Source: Litsea cubeba
Lineage: Eukaryota > Streptophyta > Magnoliopsida > Laurales > Lauraceae
Length of the DNA stretch: 64,000 bases
Direction of reading: 5' to 3'
Assembly: GCA_012931725.1 (NCBI GenBank)
Contig: CM022948.1
Location: forward strand, 75,784,780-75,848,779
Both the position numbers and the translations under genes were made by a program. Shown here one piece after another: positions 11,684 through 23,757 of the stretch (its first letter is position 1; every line of letters starts with the position of its first letter). Under the pieces are notes generated by a model. The model was not told the DNA's origin and did no database searches. It worked only from the letters and a program-made list of their open reading frames with translations.

Positions 11684-13839
11684 CCCCCCGCGTTCTTCAG
11701 CCCGAAGGGCATTACCTTATAGCAGTAAGTGCCGCGGGGGGTGATGAATGATGTTTTCTCCTCGTCTGGCTCGTAGAGCGGGATCTGGTGGTAGCCTCTG
11801 TAGGCGTCGAGGAAGCTCATTCGGTCGTGACCAGCGGTAGCGTCGATCAGTTGGTCAATCTTTGGGAGGGGGAAACTATCTTTAGGGCAGGCCTTGTTCA
11901 GGTCTGTGAAGTCTACGCACACCCTCCACTTTCCAGTTTTCTTCTTGACCACCACCGTGTTGGCCAGCCATACCGGGTACTGGACTTCCCGGATGGTTCC
12001 TGCCTTCAGCAGGCTGTCGATCTCTTCGACGACCGCATCTGTCTGCTGCAGCCCTGTCCTGCGGGCCCTCTGCACTACCGGCTTGTGGTCGGGGTCCACA
12101 TTTAGCTTGTGGCATATGACCTCAGGGTCGACCACAGGCATCTCGCTTGGGCTCCAAGCGAAGACGTCCACATTCTGCATCAAGAACCGAGAGAGTTCGG
12201 CCCTTTCTTCGTCTGGCAGCTGGGTGCCAATCAGGAAGAACCAGTCTGGGTCTGCCGGGTCTAGCCTGACCTCGGCCAGGTCCTCGATGCTCTTCTTCTC
12301 AGGATCCCGGCCTATCTCATCGAGGCCTTTCTCGAACTCGGCCAGGTTGACGCGCTCTGGCTCCTTCACTGCTGGGACTGCGGCCAGCATGCACTGCCTG
12401 GCCTGCTGCTGGTCTCCCTTCACTGTGATCACTTCCATCTTGCCCTCCTTGTTCTCATGGACGAACTTCAGCTTCTGGTGGAGGGAAGAAGGGACTGCTT
12501 CTAATTTGTGGAGCCACGCTCTGCCTAAAATGACGTTGTAGGGAGAAGGGGCATCCACGACCAGGAAGTCGGCTGACACGGAGGCTCCGCCAACTCGGGT
12601 CTCCAAGGTGATCCTGCCCTTGGGATAGACTGGCGTGGCGGACAACCCTAGCAGGGGTGCACGGACCTCCGTGAGGTCTGCTTCGGAGAGTTTCATCCTT
12701 TTGAAGCAGTCGTAGTAGAGGACCTCGGAGGAGCTGCCGGAGTCGACGAGGATCCTCTTCACTGTGAAGTCTCTCAGCTTCATGGTTAGGAGTAGAGGGT
12801 CGTTGTGAGGGAGCTGGATTCCCTCTAGGTCTCTGTCCGAGAACGAGATGGCGGGTCGGTCGCGGCGGGCTTTCTTGGATGCCGAGGCGAGCTCTGCTTT
12901 CAATACTTCTTTCCCGTGCGAAGCCCGCCTGGCTTCGGCACGGGCCTGGGAGCTGTCCCGGGACGAGGAAGCGGGAACTGAGGATGCCAGGTGGATCACA
13001 TTGATGATCTTCTCTGAATCCTCGCTGTCTGGAGCCTGGGCTGTGCTCTGGTGAATCCGGCCCTCGCTACCGCCGGCATCACCTGCCTTGACGAATTCTG
13101 GAATGTGGCCTTCTTCGGCCAGCCTTTCCAGGTACCGCTGCAAAGTATGGCAGTCCTCGGTCTTGTGCCCGTTACCCCTATGGAAGGAGCAGTAGAGCTG
13201 GCTTCGGCCACCGGAGGTGGGCTCATTCAGCATGGGCGGAGGGTACTTGAAGAACGGCTTGGTCCTGATCTTGGGCAGGATGCGGTAGATCGGCTCCTTG
13301 AAGACGACGTTGACGCCCTGACTGGCACTGGAGGGAGGTCTGGGCTTCCAGGTGCCCCCAGACCTGGACGACGAAGGCTTCGCCGAACTGGAGACCCAGG
13401 CCTGCTTGGGCTCCTGCTTCTGGGAGGGCCTCCCGCCTTTCTGCCGAGGCTGGCTACTCTTCTGCTCGGGCTCCCGGTGCCTGTCTTGATCCCGAGCTCG
13501 GATCTCGTCTTCTTCCTGGGCGATGAAGCGCTTGACCCGGGACATCAACTCCGGCATAGATTCTGGAGGGTTCCCGGCCAAGTCTTTTCGCAAGTCGTTG
13601 CCGGGGATCAGGGCATGCTGGAAGGCGTAGATTGCCATCTCCTCCCTGGTGCCCTCGATCTGGCTGTAGACCGCCCAGAATCGTTGGGCGAATTTGGCGA
13701 GGGTCTCACCCTCCCTCATTCTCAGGGCGAGGAGGTCCCCTTCCTTCTTGGGGACGGCGCTGTAGGCTTGGAACTTTTTCAGGAAGGAGAGCTGGAGCTC
13801 CTTCCAACTCGAAATGGACCTCTCTGAGAGAGAACAGAA
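11569..13839 (-). pseudogene. Gag C-terminus, zinc knuckle, protease and reverse transcriptase start
   Basis: Continues in the same frame as the first gag segment once the stop at 13840-13842 is passed; the first internal methionine is at 13719. Counted from that methionine, the end of the gag domain comes first, then a basic Gln/Ser/Pro-rich linker, a zinc knuckle of C-x2-H-x4-H-x4-C form (C177, H180, H185, C190), an aspartic protease with LVDSGSS (D326), and the first half of reverse transcriptase (CVDFTDLNKACPKD, MPFGLKNAG). Just after MPFGLKNAG the frame is lost at the six-C run 11684-11689, and the out-of-frame tail stops at 11569. Gag forms the particle; protease cuts the polyprotein. 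Confidence 0.9.
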
Positions 13840-14769
13840 TCATTTCAGGGGGAGGTCACCCAAACTGGAGGAAAAGATTTTGCAGTTTAGGTGACCCCCA
13901 TTCCCCCAGATGGACATCTTCTGGGAGAAGTGTCGGAGGTGAGCGGATGGGTCGGACAGTCCGTCGTAGGGGACGAACCGCGGGACGGAGAACTTTCTGG
14001 GCAAGGGGGTGCGCTCGATCTCTTTTGTGAAGGGTGAGCCCCCAAGATCAGCGTGGCCACAGATCTGCTTCTGGTCCCGCACGTCCAGGTTGCGCTGAAG
14101 AGCCAACCTGACGCGCCTGTCAAACTGTTCCTGCTCGTCGTCCTCTTCCGGAGTCCAAGCTCTCGATTTTCGCTTGGAATGGTTTGGGCTGCGATGGCTA
14201 TGAGCTCGGCCATCGCGGCTATGATGACTTCGGCTGTTGCTCGAGCCTTCGTCATGGACCTGGCTCCGCTTACGGTCCAGATGATTTCTGAGGTCCTCGC
14301 GGGGAGGCTGGGCTGCCTTGCTGGGGGCGTCCCTCTTCTTCCCTTGAGGCTCAGAGACCTGCCTCAAGGAGGCGGTTTGCGCTGCCCTCAGCTGCTGTTG
14401 GAGCTGCTGGAGCTCTCGGACTAACCGCTCCTGCTTCTGGAGAAGAGCGTCTTGGGCTGCGATGTCTCCTTCAGCGGCTGGAGGTTGATCGCGGCGCGTC
14501 TCCTCTACGGCAACAGCTTTATCTTTGCGGGGACGCTCGCGCCGGTGCTCGTCGCGTCGGGGTGGCACGGTTTCGTCCGCTGAGAGCGAGGTCTCGACTC
14601 CCTCTTGGAAGGGGATCTCAACAAAGAGTTGGGAGCCCAGGCGACCCTCGCCTGCGGATGCTCCTTGGACCGTTCGGGACCGTCCCTGAGGAGGGACGTC
14701 CGTCGACGGTGCTAGCCGCTCGAGGATTGCCCTCGAGGACTCTCCGCCCTTCTTAGCTTTTGGTGGCAT
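13840..14769 (-). pseudogene. Gag N-terminal part of the Tat element
   Basis: Begins at the ATG at 14769, about 80 bp inside the 5' LTR, with MPPKAKKGGESS. It has a charged, Gln-rich coiled-coil region near residues 115-140 and an Arg/Ser/His-rich stretch, then the retrotransposon gag domain. It ends at TGA (13842-13840) immediately after SLGDLPLK. In the second gag of this window (53861-52809) the next residue is W. One G-to-A change on the coding strand (TGG to TGA) therefore explains the stop, and the downstream frame is unchanged. Confidence 0.9.
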
Positions 14770-14825
14770 GGCTTCTGAGAGATTGAGGTTTAGAAGGTTG
14801 GGAAGGTTGGGAAGGTTGGGATATT

Positions 14826-14848
14826 ACTTTCCCACAGACGGCGCCAAT
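14826..14848 (-). promoter_or_regulatory. Primer-binding region of the gypsy element
   Basis: Directly inside the 5' LTR on the element strand the sequence reads ATTGGCGCCGTCTGTGGGAA. The TGGCGCC core is shared with tRNA-primed plant gypsy elements, and the first eight bases would pair with the 3' end of a tRNA such as tRNA-Asp. Which tRNA is used is inference. Confidence 0.65.
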
Positions 14849-15704
14849 TGTAGGTGCAGAAAATAATGACCCACAATGAGAAGGTGCCTTAGAGGACTTA
14901 TCCGATGACGATGATGACTGGGAATGACTGGATACCGTCCGAAAGCCTGAAAGAGAAGAGAAAACGATCAAAGGACCCTGGCCTGGGCGGCGCAAGGCTC
15001 TCCGATGCCAAAGTCAGTGTGGGAACTGGAACAATGGAGGGAGAGGGAGATAGTTGAGACAGAGTAACGGCTCTGTGTATGAAATTGTCCGTACCTTTAA
15101 TGGTGGTTTGAGTCTCTATTTATAGAGTTTGGGACGTGTCTCTTTGGGAGATGTCGTGGTGGGGTCTCATTAATCGACTGGGAAGCCATGACCAGCCCAC
15201 GTTGTCATAAATGCGCGTCGGGTCAGCCCACGTCCCATTTAATGTGCCAGATCGTGTTGAACGCCTTTGGCGATAGGGGATCGTGGGATCTGCCCTCGGG
15301 CCTTGCCCTGATGTGGCCTCAGCCACTGGATGTCGTGTCTGTCCCACTAGCTCGTGCCTTTATCCCTCCACGTGCCTGGTGACGTGGAGGATGAGGGGCA
15401 TGAGTGGAGACTCTTTCTGGTTTCGGCTTTCATCCCGGCTTCTTCAGCCGAGGTGGAGCTTTCTGCCGAGATGGCATCCGGGGTGGCTTAGCCGAGGTGG
15501 AGCTCCCTGCCGAGATGACGCCTGGGCGGGCCAGTTCGGCGCTAAAGGCCCGGAGCTGCATGACTTCGGCCGGACCTCCTGTCCTGGTAGCCGGGGTGAG
15601 CCTGGTGCCATGTAGATGGCACGCGGATGGCACGTGAGAGTGCTTAGTCTCATCTGATGGCTGTGATTAGCGTAATCCTGTGGTTCTGAAAATCTCCCCA
15701 CACA
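14849..15704 (-). repeat. LTR, 5' end of element (856 bp) with promoter
   Basis: This is the LTR from which the element would be transcribed. A TATA box lies on the minus strand at 15124-15117 (CTATAAATAGAG context), so transcripts would start near 15090. It is followed on the plus side by the TCTAA target duplication (15705-15709). Confidence 0.95.
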
Positions 15705-15709
15705 TCTAA

Positions 15710-18339
15710 GATTATGAAACCCCATACAAAAGAGGTCTAAAATGCTTACATCCGCTCACTTAACCTCTCTATGTGACCCGGACGCTTTGCGTTAGGCATC
15801 AATCTTTGTCTCGTTTTGTAGCTAGACATGGAAAACTAGCAAAGAAAAAGAGGCAAGAGAGAGGATTTGCAAAAGAATGAAAAATAGATTCCACGAAAAA
15901 CCAAAGAGTCCATGAAAAATGAAGAGCAAGAAAAATGATTCTCTCAAATCAAAAGGTCATCAAAAGCAGGTCGAGGACACTGAAGTAAAGGAAATAACGC
16001 AAGCCGCATCAAATCAGAGATTGAAAGACCAGGACATGCATAAAAATATCACAGTCTGACGGACGTACAATGCTTAAAGTAAAATATTTCAAAATTCACA
16101 AAGATAGTTAAAGATGCCAAGTTGGGCCATGGACATGCAACCTCATGCCCTAAAAGCCCGATAATCCACACTAAGGAGGCTTTTTTCGGGGCATAACACA
16201 ATTTACCAACCCTAAAAGGCAAACCGAAAACTTTCATGGGCCATATATCCCTTAATACATGTCAAATTGGGGTGATCTTGGTCTCTACTGACATCTACTC
16301 AAAAAGATCTTTCCAATCGTATATTATGGGCGAAAATATGACGGGCAGATCAAAAGTTACAATCATCCGAAGATTTCACAGAAATACAAAAATATGTCGG
16401 ACGGGTCAAAAGTGATAAGCGTTAAAGTTCCAAATGTCAAAGAATGCAGAAATGAGACAAGAATTTGGAAAAAATGGGAGGCGGGGCAAGGCAGTGCACA
16501 CCTTCGCCCAACTAGGGCAAGGAGTGCTCGACCCTTGCCACCATGTGGCAAGGAGTGGTATTCTCTCATCAAAGAATGAGATAGTTAACTTATTGAGGTC
16601 ATGTCTTCCTCAATACAACTCCAATAAGAATAATCTTAGATTCCATAAACATCTACTAGAAAAGAGCTTTCCAATAGTATGTAGAATGCAAATACTCAAT
16701 AGTCGGATCAAGGTCACACCCTAATTTCGAATCCCGAGTTTACTGCCATGGGTCTCGGATTAGGCACGTGGTGAGGTTCAATTTAACACTTTGAACATAT
16801 TAATATGGAATACTCAAAGTGCGGAAGTAATATGAGAAATAAGCGGAAGCAATAGCATATAAGTCTATGGTGTCATAGTGCATGCGTCAAATGTAAAGGT
16901 GCAAGTCCCACTAAATCTCAAAGTATGAATATGAAAGAGTTTAAACAAATCGATGTCCCCAAATGCACACGAATGACACTCAAAAACCCAAAATAAGAAT
17001 CACTCAGCCCCTGTAATGGCTCTCCATCCTCAAGCAACATTGATGCGTAGCTTAGACCCCACCCGTAGTCCTCCACTAGAGTCGCCTCGCCCTTCAGGAC
17101 AATGGAGTCGGAAATGATACCTAAGCACCAAACATAATGGGTCATATCCCAAGGCACAAGTATACCAAAATAGCATAGTATGGATGCGTCAAAAGGGAAT
17201 AATGACAATAATAAGATCAATAGAGTAACAATGGTACAATGTTAGGCAAATCGTACAATAACATAAACGTCATGGATCAATATAAAATAAGAGAGCTAAA
17301 CCATCTATCTAATCAATATGGAACATCTACATAGGCTAGTATTGTGTGAAGTTATGACGCTGCCATCTCTTACTACATATGAGTTGCGGCGGGGAACGCA
17401 CGGGATCACAGCCCGGCCGAGACAATATTACCAGAGTCTATCGGCGGTAATTGGGTATCGTGCAGTGTCGTGTGATGCACCAGTTGCGTACATCCACCTT
17501 ACCAGCTCATCATGATGGTGAAACACAATAATAACTCCTATCAAGGTTGATTAGTGCCTCTTCAACTGAGTGTATGTTTGTGTTGACTCTAAGAAACCAC
17601 ATAATAAAGTTGGTGTCTGTCTAGGCTATCTTTGCGTGAGTAAGGTCTCATGAGTCCATATAAGGTCCACTATCAAAGGTTCAATCCATATCATCATCCA
17701 TAAAAGGCATACGTCCATCATAATGCTCATATATCCATATATATACCATAGTCCATCATCATGCCAATACAAATAAAATTCAGAATATAACCCATCCATA
17801 AATGGGTACCTAATCCACACACATAATCCATCTACTCCATGGTATCACATCCATTCATCCATTAGGTCATAGAATAGTCTGCCTAGCCATAGACACGGGT
17901 CAATATCCTCCATGCATATCCAAGGTCCTCATTTCTATTTCTTAACCAAGTTTAACAATGGTAATAATAACAGTAAATGGTAGTAAAGGAGTACATGTAA
18001 CATGTGACATCAATATCCATCAAACAACGGACATAAGCAAGCGATCCAACTTAAGTCAAGGCCACACATTCAGGTGTAGTGTCCCACTTCCCTAAACAAT
18101 GGTAAAAAAAGGGTTTCAATGCTTAATAATGACTGATTTGGTGATCTAATGGTGTAGGACATCTAAGACCCTTTCTAAGCACTCATTTGATTCCATTTTA
18201 CAACCCTAAACCCTACTTAGGTGGCTACATGGGTTACGATTAAGCCCAACCCTTGACTCATATTTAGTTCACAAATTAACAATCCAATTGGAAGGTCAAT
18301 GGGGCCCAATTGAGATTAAGTTCTAATAGAATCAGGTTC
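15710..18339. other. No recognisable gene
   Basis: AT-rich intergenic DNA. Two distantly similar segments, near 16290-16350 and 16645-16710, share CATCTACT.AAAAGA.CTTTCCAAT. This suggests an old repeat, but no ends could be defined. Confidence 0.45.
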
Positions 18340-18690
18340 TGAAATTCACTGTATGCAGTGTACTCGGTTGACCACAAATGAAGTAGGTCGACCGACCATA
18401 CTACGAAACAGGTTCCTATCTAACAAACCTGGGTTACAGATTATTTTGTTGTCGGTCGACCACACGAGGAACTCGGTCGACTGAATACACATGCTAATAA
18501 GTTCCTGTCTGTTAGGTCTGGTTTACAAAGTGCAGAGTAGTTAGTCGACCAGGAGGGATACCACTGTCGGCCGTGTACGTAGAGAATTACAGATAGCCTT
18601 ACAGGTAGTTCCCATGTTGGGATTCTATAGTGTATGCAGTCGACCATAATAGGTATGTCGGTCGACCGAATACAAACGGAGTCCGAAACA
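18340..18690. repeat. Degenerate repeats around GGTCGACC motifs
   Basis: The motif (A/C)GGTCGACC or GGTCGACTGAATAC occurs repeatedly at about 18366-18400, 18450-18490, 18540-18560 and 18640-18670, interleaved with GTTCCTGTCT..TTAGG.CTGG.TTACA. The arrangement suggests a decayed tandem array with a unit near 100-120 bp. No transposon ends were found. Confidence 0.5.
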
Positions 18691-19427
18691 CAGTTTCCGC
18701 CTTCTTCCATTTTTTGACCAATTCTCCATCCAGATCCATCAATCTCCATCCCAAATCACACATAACCATCTCCATACATGAAAACACATCCATCCACCAT
18801 CAACCCATCACAAATGGGCCATTGATCTTCAAAATGGGATTTTTCCATCCATCAATGACCAAAAATCCCAAAAAAGAGTTAGAAGAAGATAAATCTACAT
18901 ATATGTCATCAAATAAACCATCCATTGCGGAATTTAAATAAAATAAAGCATGCATTCTATGATAAGTGTTTTTTGTACTTACCTTTGGTCTCCTATGATG
19001 GTCTCCTTACTTGATCTCCAAGATCCAAGCCAAACACTCCAAGATCCAAGCTCTAAGGTTTCCAATCCACTCAATAGCCCCAAGATCTATAGATCTCTAG
19101 TTCTAAACCTCATACACCCATTCCCCAGAAGAAAAGTGCATAAGAAAGGAGAATTCTAAGAGAATAATTTAAATCTTCATGGAATTAAATCTAAGGGATG
19201 AAAATTACCTTGATTTGAAGAGAAGGAGAAGGTGATCCTTGGCTAGAGATGGCTGAAGCTAGAAGAATTCACCTGATCTTTGATGGAGGAAGCCCTGGAT
19301 CTAGGAAATTTGGAGGTGGAAGATGAGAGAAATAGAGGGAAGTTTGAAATGAGGAAGAGAGGGAAATGAGAAAGAGAGGAAGAGATGGAAATGGGGTGGG
19401 ATGGGGATGAGTTTAGTTATATTAATA
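18691..19427. other. No recognisable gene
   Basis: Low-complexity, A- and C-rich intergenic DNA up to the Helitron end. Open frames are short and none resembles a known protein. Confidence 0.4.
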
Positions 19428-19460
19428 CTAGCAACAAACGCCCGTGCTAAGCCCGGGCAA
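19428..19460 (-). other. Helitron 3' terminus: hairpin plus CTAG
   Basis: On the minus strand the stem-loop GCCCGGGC-TTA-GCACGGGC is followed by GTTTGTTG and CTAG, then host T (19427). This matches the Helitron 3' rule of a GC-rich hairpin about ten bases before CTRR. Confidence 0.85.
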
Positions 19461-20594
19461 AAAAAGATAAATATATTAAAAATTGGAAACACATATCAAA
19501 AGGATAAATATTTGAAAAATGATTAGCTAATAATTTGAAATGACTTGTGTTTTTAATATGCACTCTAATAGTAAATATAGCAAAATTATTCCTAAAAATA
19601 CTTTATTTTTTGCGGGATCACTAAACATGAGTCATATGCATAATAATATATTAACCCTTATATTAATGCTCACAACACTATCATGTGTTCAATCTAGCGG
19701 TGCGGCCACACAAAAAAATGTAGATGATCACATTCATACCGACAATATGGCATGGTAATGTATTTCCATTTGTATGATGTTCGTGTGATTTAAAAATAAA
19801 CATAAATAAAAACTTAATCTTTTATTAACTATAATTGGAAAGAAAATAAGACATACTAATTATCGAGAAACAGGAAACACCCAAGCGGTTAATGTGTCTC
19901 ATCTCACACAACTGTGTAGAGGTCAAAAAGGCATGCAGGTTATCACAAAAAAAAGTAGTATCACTTACCTGTGTAGCGTAAAATAAAAATAGGCATATTA
20001 ATTCTCAGTTTAAGAATGTTATCACTTGAGTCTTCCAATATGATATGAGTATTTCAGTATCTGTGTTGCAAACCATCTTCATGTGAGTGAAGGGAGTGGG
20101 CCCCACAACATGTGACTCACTTACATAGCAACTCTTGATCATCCGAAGCTTTTTAATTTGTAGAGATCCTCTTCAAACCTAAAAAAAATGCATAAAAAAA
20201 TAATTACTTATAGTCCTCAGAGGAGTATGATTTTAGAATGGGACCAGCCAATGAGAAAATTGTATAGAGAACATATAGTTACTGTATATTAAATATTAAA
20301 TATTATTGATGCACGTGTAGTACCACGGACTTGGATGTATGTCTTATAATTCGCCAAACTGTTGCAAGCCTACTGCAAGATTTTTATATTCACTGACCGC
20401 GCATTAGGATCTCAAATATTGGAAACTTTTGTCTCTCTTAGGTAATTGTGGATGTAAATATAATAGTATTGTGTAGTGTCTACGCTATTTAACATTTTCT
20501 TGGCAATAAATACGTACATGTATTGTATCACAATCAACTAATTTTTTATTTTTTTATTTTACTTTTTTGCCCATTTATTTTGTGTGCGCTACAT

Positions 20595-21753
20595 TACTGA
20601 GCAAAAAGCATAGCCAAGTACCAATTTTCCAACTAATATATTAGACACTGGGGGGCTGCTATATCCACTTCCCCTTTGAAAATCAGGCGACTGGGAATCA
20701 AGGCTAAATGGATTGCCTGTGCTAGACACTGAAACTCTATTGGCTGAAACTTCATTAGCAAACCTGTCATCGTACATATGGTCACTCATACGACCTGGAC
20801 TATAAACAAAGCTAGATATGTTCCCCTCATAGTGACCTCGATCTGAACCGGGTTTTCTGCTCAAAATACCAGTTTACTTGCCATAACGCCGATCTTCATA
20901 TTGATATTCATAAGGAGGACTCTGAGAAAAGGAATGATATGAACCGGCGAGTCTATGGTCTTCTTCATGGTTTTTATGGCTCTACAAGAACATGCAAACA
21001 TCTGTTAGTCCAATACATGCCAATTACAAGACCCTGTTAAGGGTTGATTTCAAACAGATGATAGTCACAGAGCTAATCAAAATTAGCGGTAAGCTGCGCA
21101 TGAATAATCTCCATGTGCAAAGCTTAAATGATTCATGCACATATTTGTTTAAAATTTATTACCTGTGTGTCTCTTGGTGGCTTGTCGGAGGACTTCCCTC
21201 CAGCATATTTCTTTTCTACATAGACATTCTTTATGAACTCCCGGATTTTATCAGGATTGCTGCAATAGAGAAAAAATAGAAAGACGGGCAAGCTTGCAGG
21301 CATACTAATACCTTGACTTATGAAACAATGCATATCTTACCTGTTAATGGGCAACCTTTGCCGTTGCATGTCCCAATCCCTAAAAAAGATCTCCCTTGCC
21401 CGCTAAAAAAGAGAGAAATTTTACATGAGAACAAGAATTAGCAATTCCATAAAAAATAAAGAGAGAAAGGTCAATAATTTGTTGCCTGATTACCACCTCT
21501 TTGAAGAGCATCAACTTCTTGAATCGTGAACTTAGCCATGGATACAGATTTCACCTTGTGAGTAAACTCACGATTGCAAGGCACAAAGAGAAACTATAAA
21601 TAAAGGCCAACACTTCCTGCTTTTGAGAGATGAAAGAAAATATACACAATCTTTCTGAAGTGATAGGTATTGGAGGCCCTTTCCTCCACGACTAAAGAAG
21701 TTTGACATTGTGTTCCCTGAAGTGGGCAAGAGGGCGGAGGAAACATCTTCCAC
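20595..21753 (-). pseudogene. AGD14-like ARF-GAP gene fragment (captured)
   Basis: Exon-like blocks on the minus strand match plant AGD14/ZIGA4-type ARF GTPase-activating proteins in order: a badly decayed zinc-finger region (about 21753-21575), FTHKVKSVSMAKFT (about 21560-21485), a block with RDWDMQRQRLP (about 21408-21345), REFIKNVYVEKKYAGGKSSD (about 21261-21170), and a block with SYHSFSQSPPYEYQYEDRRY followed by SFVYSPGRMSDHMYDDRFAN (about 20985-20640). Introns separate the blocks. The zinc-finger cysteines essential for GAP activity are missing, a TAA stop interrupts the last block at 20876-20874, and the homology ends abruptly after SSPPVSN near 20640. A working gene would act on ARF GTPases in membrane traffic; this copy cannot. 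Confidence 0.75.
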
Positions 21754-22254
21754 ATTAACAGTTCATAATCAGAGAAACAGAAGTTATTTTCTAAGGTTCA
21801 TCAATTCAGCATTGGACGCATTTACGCAATTACAAGGTGCATTTTTTTTTTTTTTCAAAATGGTAACATGGTTCGAAAACGCAGCCTTGGGCATTAGCTA
21901 CCACTTAGTCTCCAAACAAGGTATGAAGCCTCCCTCTTATCTAGATTTATCAACTCAAGTACAAATACAATACTTGAACCTTCTACATAGAATAGTTAGA
22001 AGCAAAATCCTAAATGAAATCCATTCTGCAAAAAATAACAAGCATTCAAATTATAAAATTCAAATGCAATGAACTCTCAAAGAATAATAAATCTCTATCT
22101 CTCTCTCTCTCTGCAAACAAAAATCCTAATTAAGACTTGCAACAAATACTAAAGAAGCTTCAAATTATCAAAACTGAAACATAATAACCTAAAATTGTGT
22201 TGAACAAGAATGAGGCCAGAAACTCAAAACCACAAGCAAAAACAGATATCATCC

Positions 22255-22762
22255 TTACCACTTCAACTCCATCAATATTCCATCAAACGGCTGATAAGTC
22301 ACGATTCCTCTGATACTCAAATCTCCATCCTTCCCGCCAAACAGAGAACCCGCCTTCGATCTCCGAACAATCCAATCATGAATCAGATCCAGCGACAACT
22401 GCTCTAGAAGAAAAACAAAACAAGACCTAAAAAATCTTCACACTCCATCTCATAATCCATACATAGACAGCAGCGGATGATGATAAAGAAACAACAAGTA
22501 GAAATTCACAAAATCTACCTGGAGAAGAAGAGTGATTTTTCTTGATGTAGAGCTGCAACAAGTAGAAGAGCGCGCATGGGATAACAGAGCCGAGGACGAG
22601 TCCGCTTTGTCCTTGGAGGACGCCTTGCAAGGGGACGATGAGTCTCATGGCCACGCCGTTGTTGCTTGTTGTTGTGGTAGTGTGTTTGTAGGAATCTCCG
22701 TCTTGTTCTTCGCCTTCTGCTTGGGATTTGAGGGATTTGATGCGGAATCCGGTATAGGTCAT
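22255..22762 (-). pseudogene. ACS10/ACS12-like aminotransferase gene fragment (captured)
   Basis: Exon 1 (22762-22519) starts with MTYTGFRIKSLKSQ and contains MRLIVPLQGVLQGQ and SVIPCALFYLLQLYI, the N-terminal signature I know from the ACS10/ACS12 branch of ACC-synthase-like aminotransferases. A GTAGAT donor and a TTCTTCTAG acceptor join it in frame to exon 2 (22403-22255), with QLSLDLIHDWI and GIVTYQPFDGILMELK, which match the start of the catalytic domain. It ends in TAA, or at a GTAAGG donor at 22258. The ~130-residue segment normally between these parts and the whole PLP-binding domain are absent. It is therefore a truncated, rearranged fragment. Confidence 0.75.
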
Positions 22763-23366
22763 TTGGGGTGGAAAGAGGGAAAATGGATTTCAGTTTAATA
22801 AGATGAAAAAAGAATCCATGGAATCGCTCCAACATATTTGATTCTCCTTGTTTTGGGAGGGAAAAGAGATGGTTTCCACTTTCTCTTTTGGCAATTTTTT
22901 TCACTGTTTGGATGGATGGAAGAAAGGAGAGGAAAGAAGTGAAGGGAGAACCTCCCAATCCTCTAACCCATAAAGAGAACGATCAAGAGAGATAGAGAAA
23001 ACGGCGTAGTGCAGCGGAGTGGGTATGTGCAGGTGCAGCAATGAGATGGAGAAGGGAAAGGAGAAGATAAGGAAGTAGAGGAAGAGAAGAAAGAAGAAAA
23101 AAAAGGAGAGGTGCAGATCCGCAGGGGACCTCTGCATCTACGCCGTTTCAGCGCTGCCCTCCTCGGCCCCCTCTCTTCATCACCGCCCTCCAATCCTAAT
23201 GCCCTCTCTCTGTCCTCCCATCTGCGCCTTTAGAGGTATGAATTCTCCCTCCCCAACTTTTTTTTTGTGTGTGTTTTTTGGTTCCAGTTTTTTGTTACGG
23301 ATTCTACCTCCCCCACCATTTTTTTTCTTGTGCTTTTCGTTAGAGTTTCATAATATGTTGGATGGG

Positions 23367-23757
23367 CTGGAGGGAAGAGTTTTCCGTATCTGGGACTCTC
23401 ATTCCCAGATCTCAGAGGACTCTACTCTCACGTGAAAACAATTGATCCCTCCATCTTTTTCTCTTTTTTTTCTTGGGTATTTCTCTAAAAGAAGAGACTT
23501 TTCAAGGGTGAGGTGGCACCCCCACAGCCCACCTCCCCCTTTGCTTTAATATATATAATGGGCTGGAGGGAAGAGTTTTTCGGATCTGGGACTCTCATTT
23601 CCATATCTCAGAGGACTCTACTCTCACTTGAAAACAGTTGATCCCTCCATCTTTTTCTCTTTTTTTTTTCTTGGGTATTTTTCTAAAAGAAGAGACTTTT
23701 CAGGGGTGAGGTGGCACCCCCATAGCCCACCTCCCCCTTTGCTTTAATATATATAAT
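23367..23757. repeat. Tandem duplication of the Helitron 5' end
   Basis: Two copies of a ~190-bp segment lie side by side (about 23367-23558 and 23563-23757). Each runs from GGCTGGAGGGAAGAGTTTT to CCCCCTTTGCTTTAATATAT on the plus strand. The outer copy ends in the Helitron terminus (23761); the inner copy has a near-identical pseudo-terminus ending CATTATATATATT on the minus strand. They differ at a few positions and in T-run length. Confidence 0.85.

Larger units (their letters stand above)
4355..15704 (-). mobile_element. Full-length Ty3/gypsy retrotransposon, Tat lineage
   Basis: An 11.35 kb element transcribed on the minus strand. In its own orientation the order is: LTR (14849-15704), primer-binding region, gag, protease, reverse transcriptase, RNase H, a second RNase H of the archaeal type, integrase, a tandem-repeat spacer, a spliced gene on the opposite strand, polypurine tract, LTR (4355-5211). 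A second RNase H before integrase and an extra reverse-strand ORF 3' of pol are known marks of the Tat group. A perfect TCTAA duplication flanks it. The LTRs differ by one substitution and one single-base indel by eye, so insertion looks recent. Gag-pol nevertheless has two in-frame stops and two frameshifts, so this copy as written could not make a complete polyprotein. Confidence 0.95.

Noticed and set aside
20595..22762. A functional ARF-GAP or ACC-synthase-like gene
   Set aside because: The ARF-GAP copy lacks zinc cysteines and has a stop; the ACS-like copy lacks the PLP-binding domain; both lie inside a Helitron.
22901..23193. Minus-strand frames in the GC-rich part of the Helitron
   Set aside because: Two overlapping frames with low-complexity Phe/Ser content and no recognisable domain.
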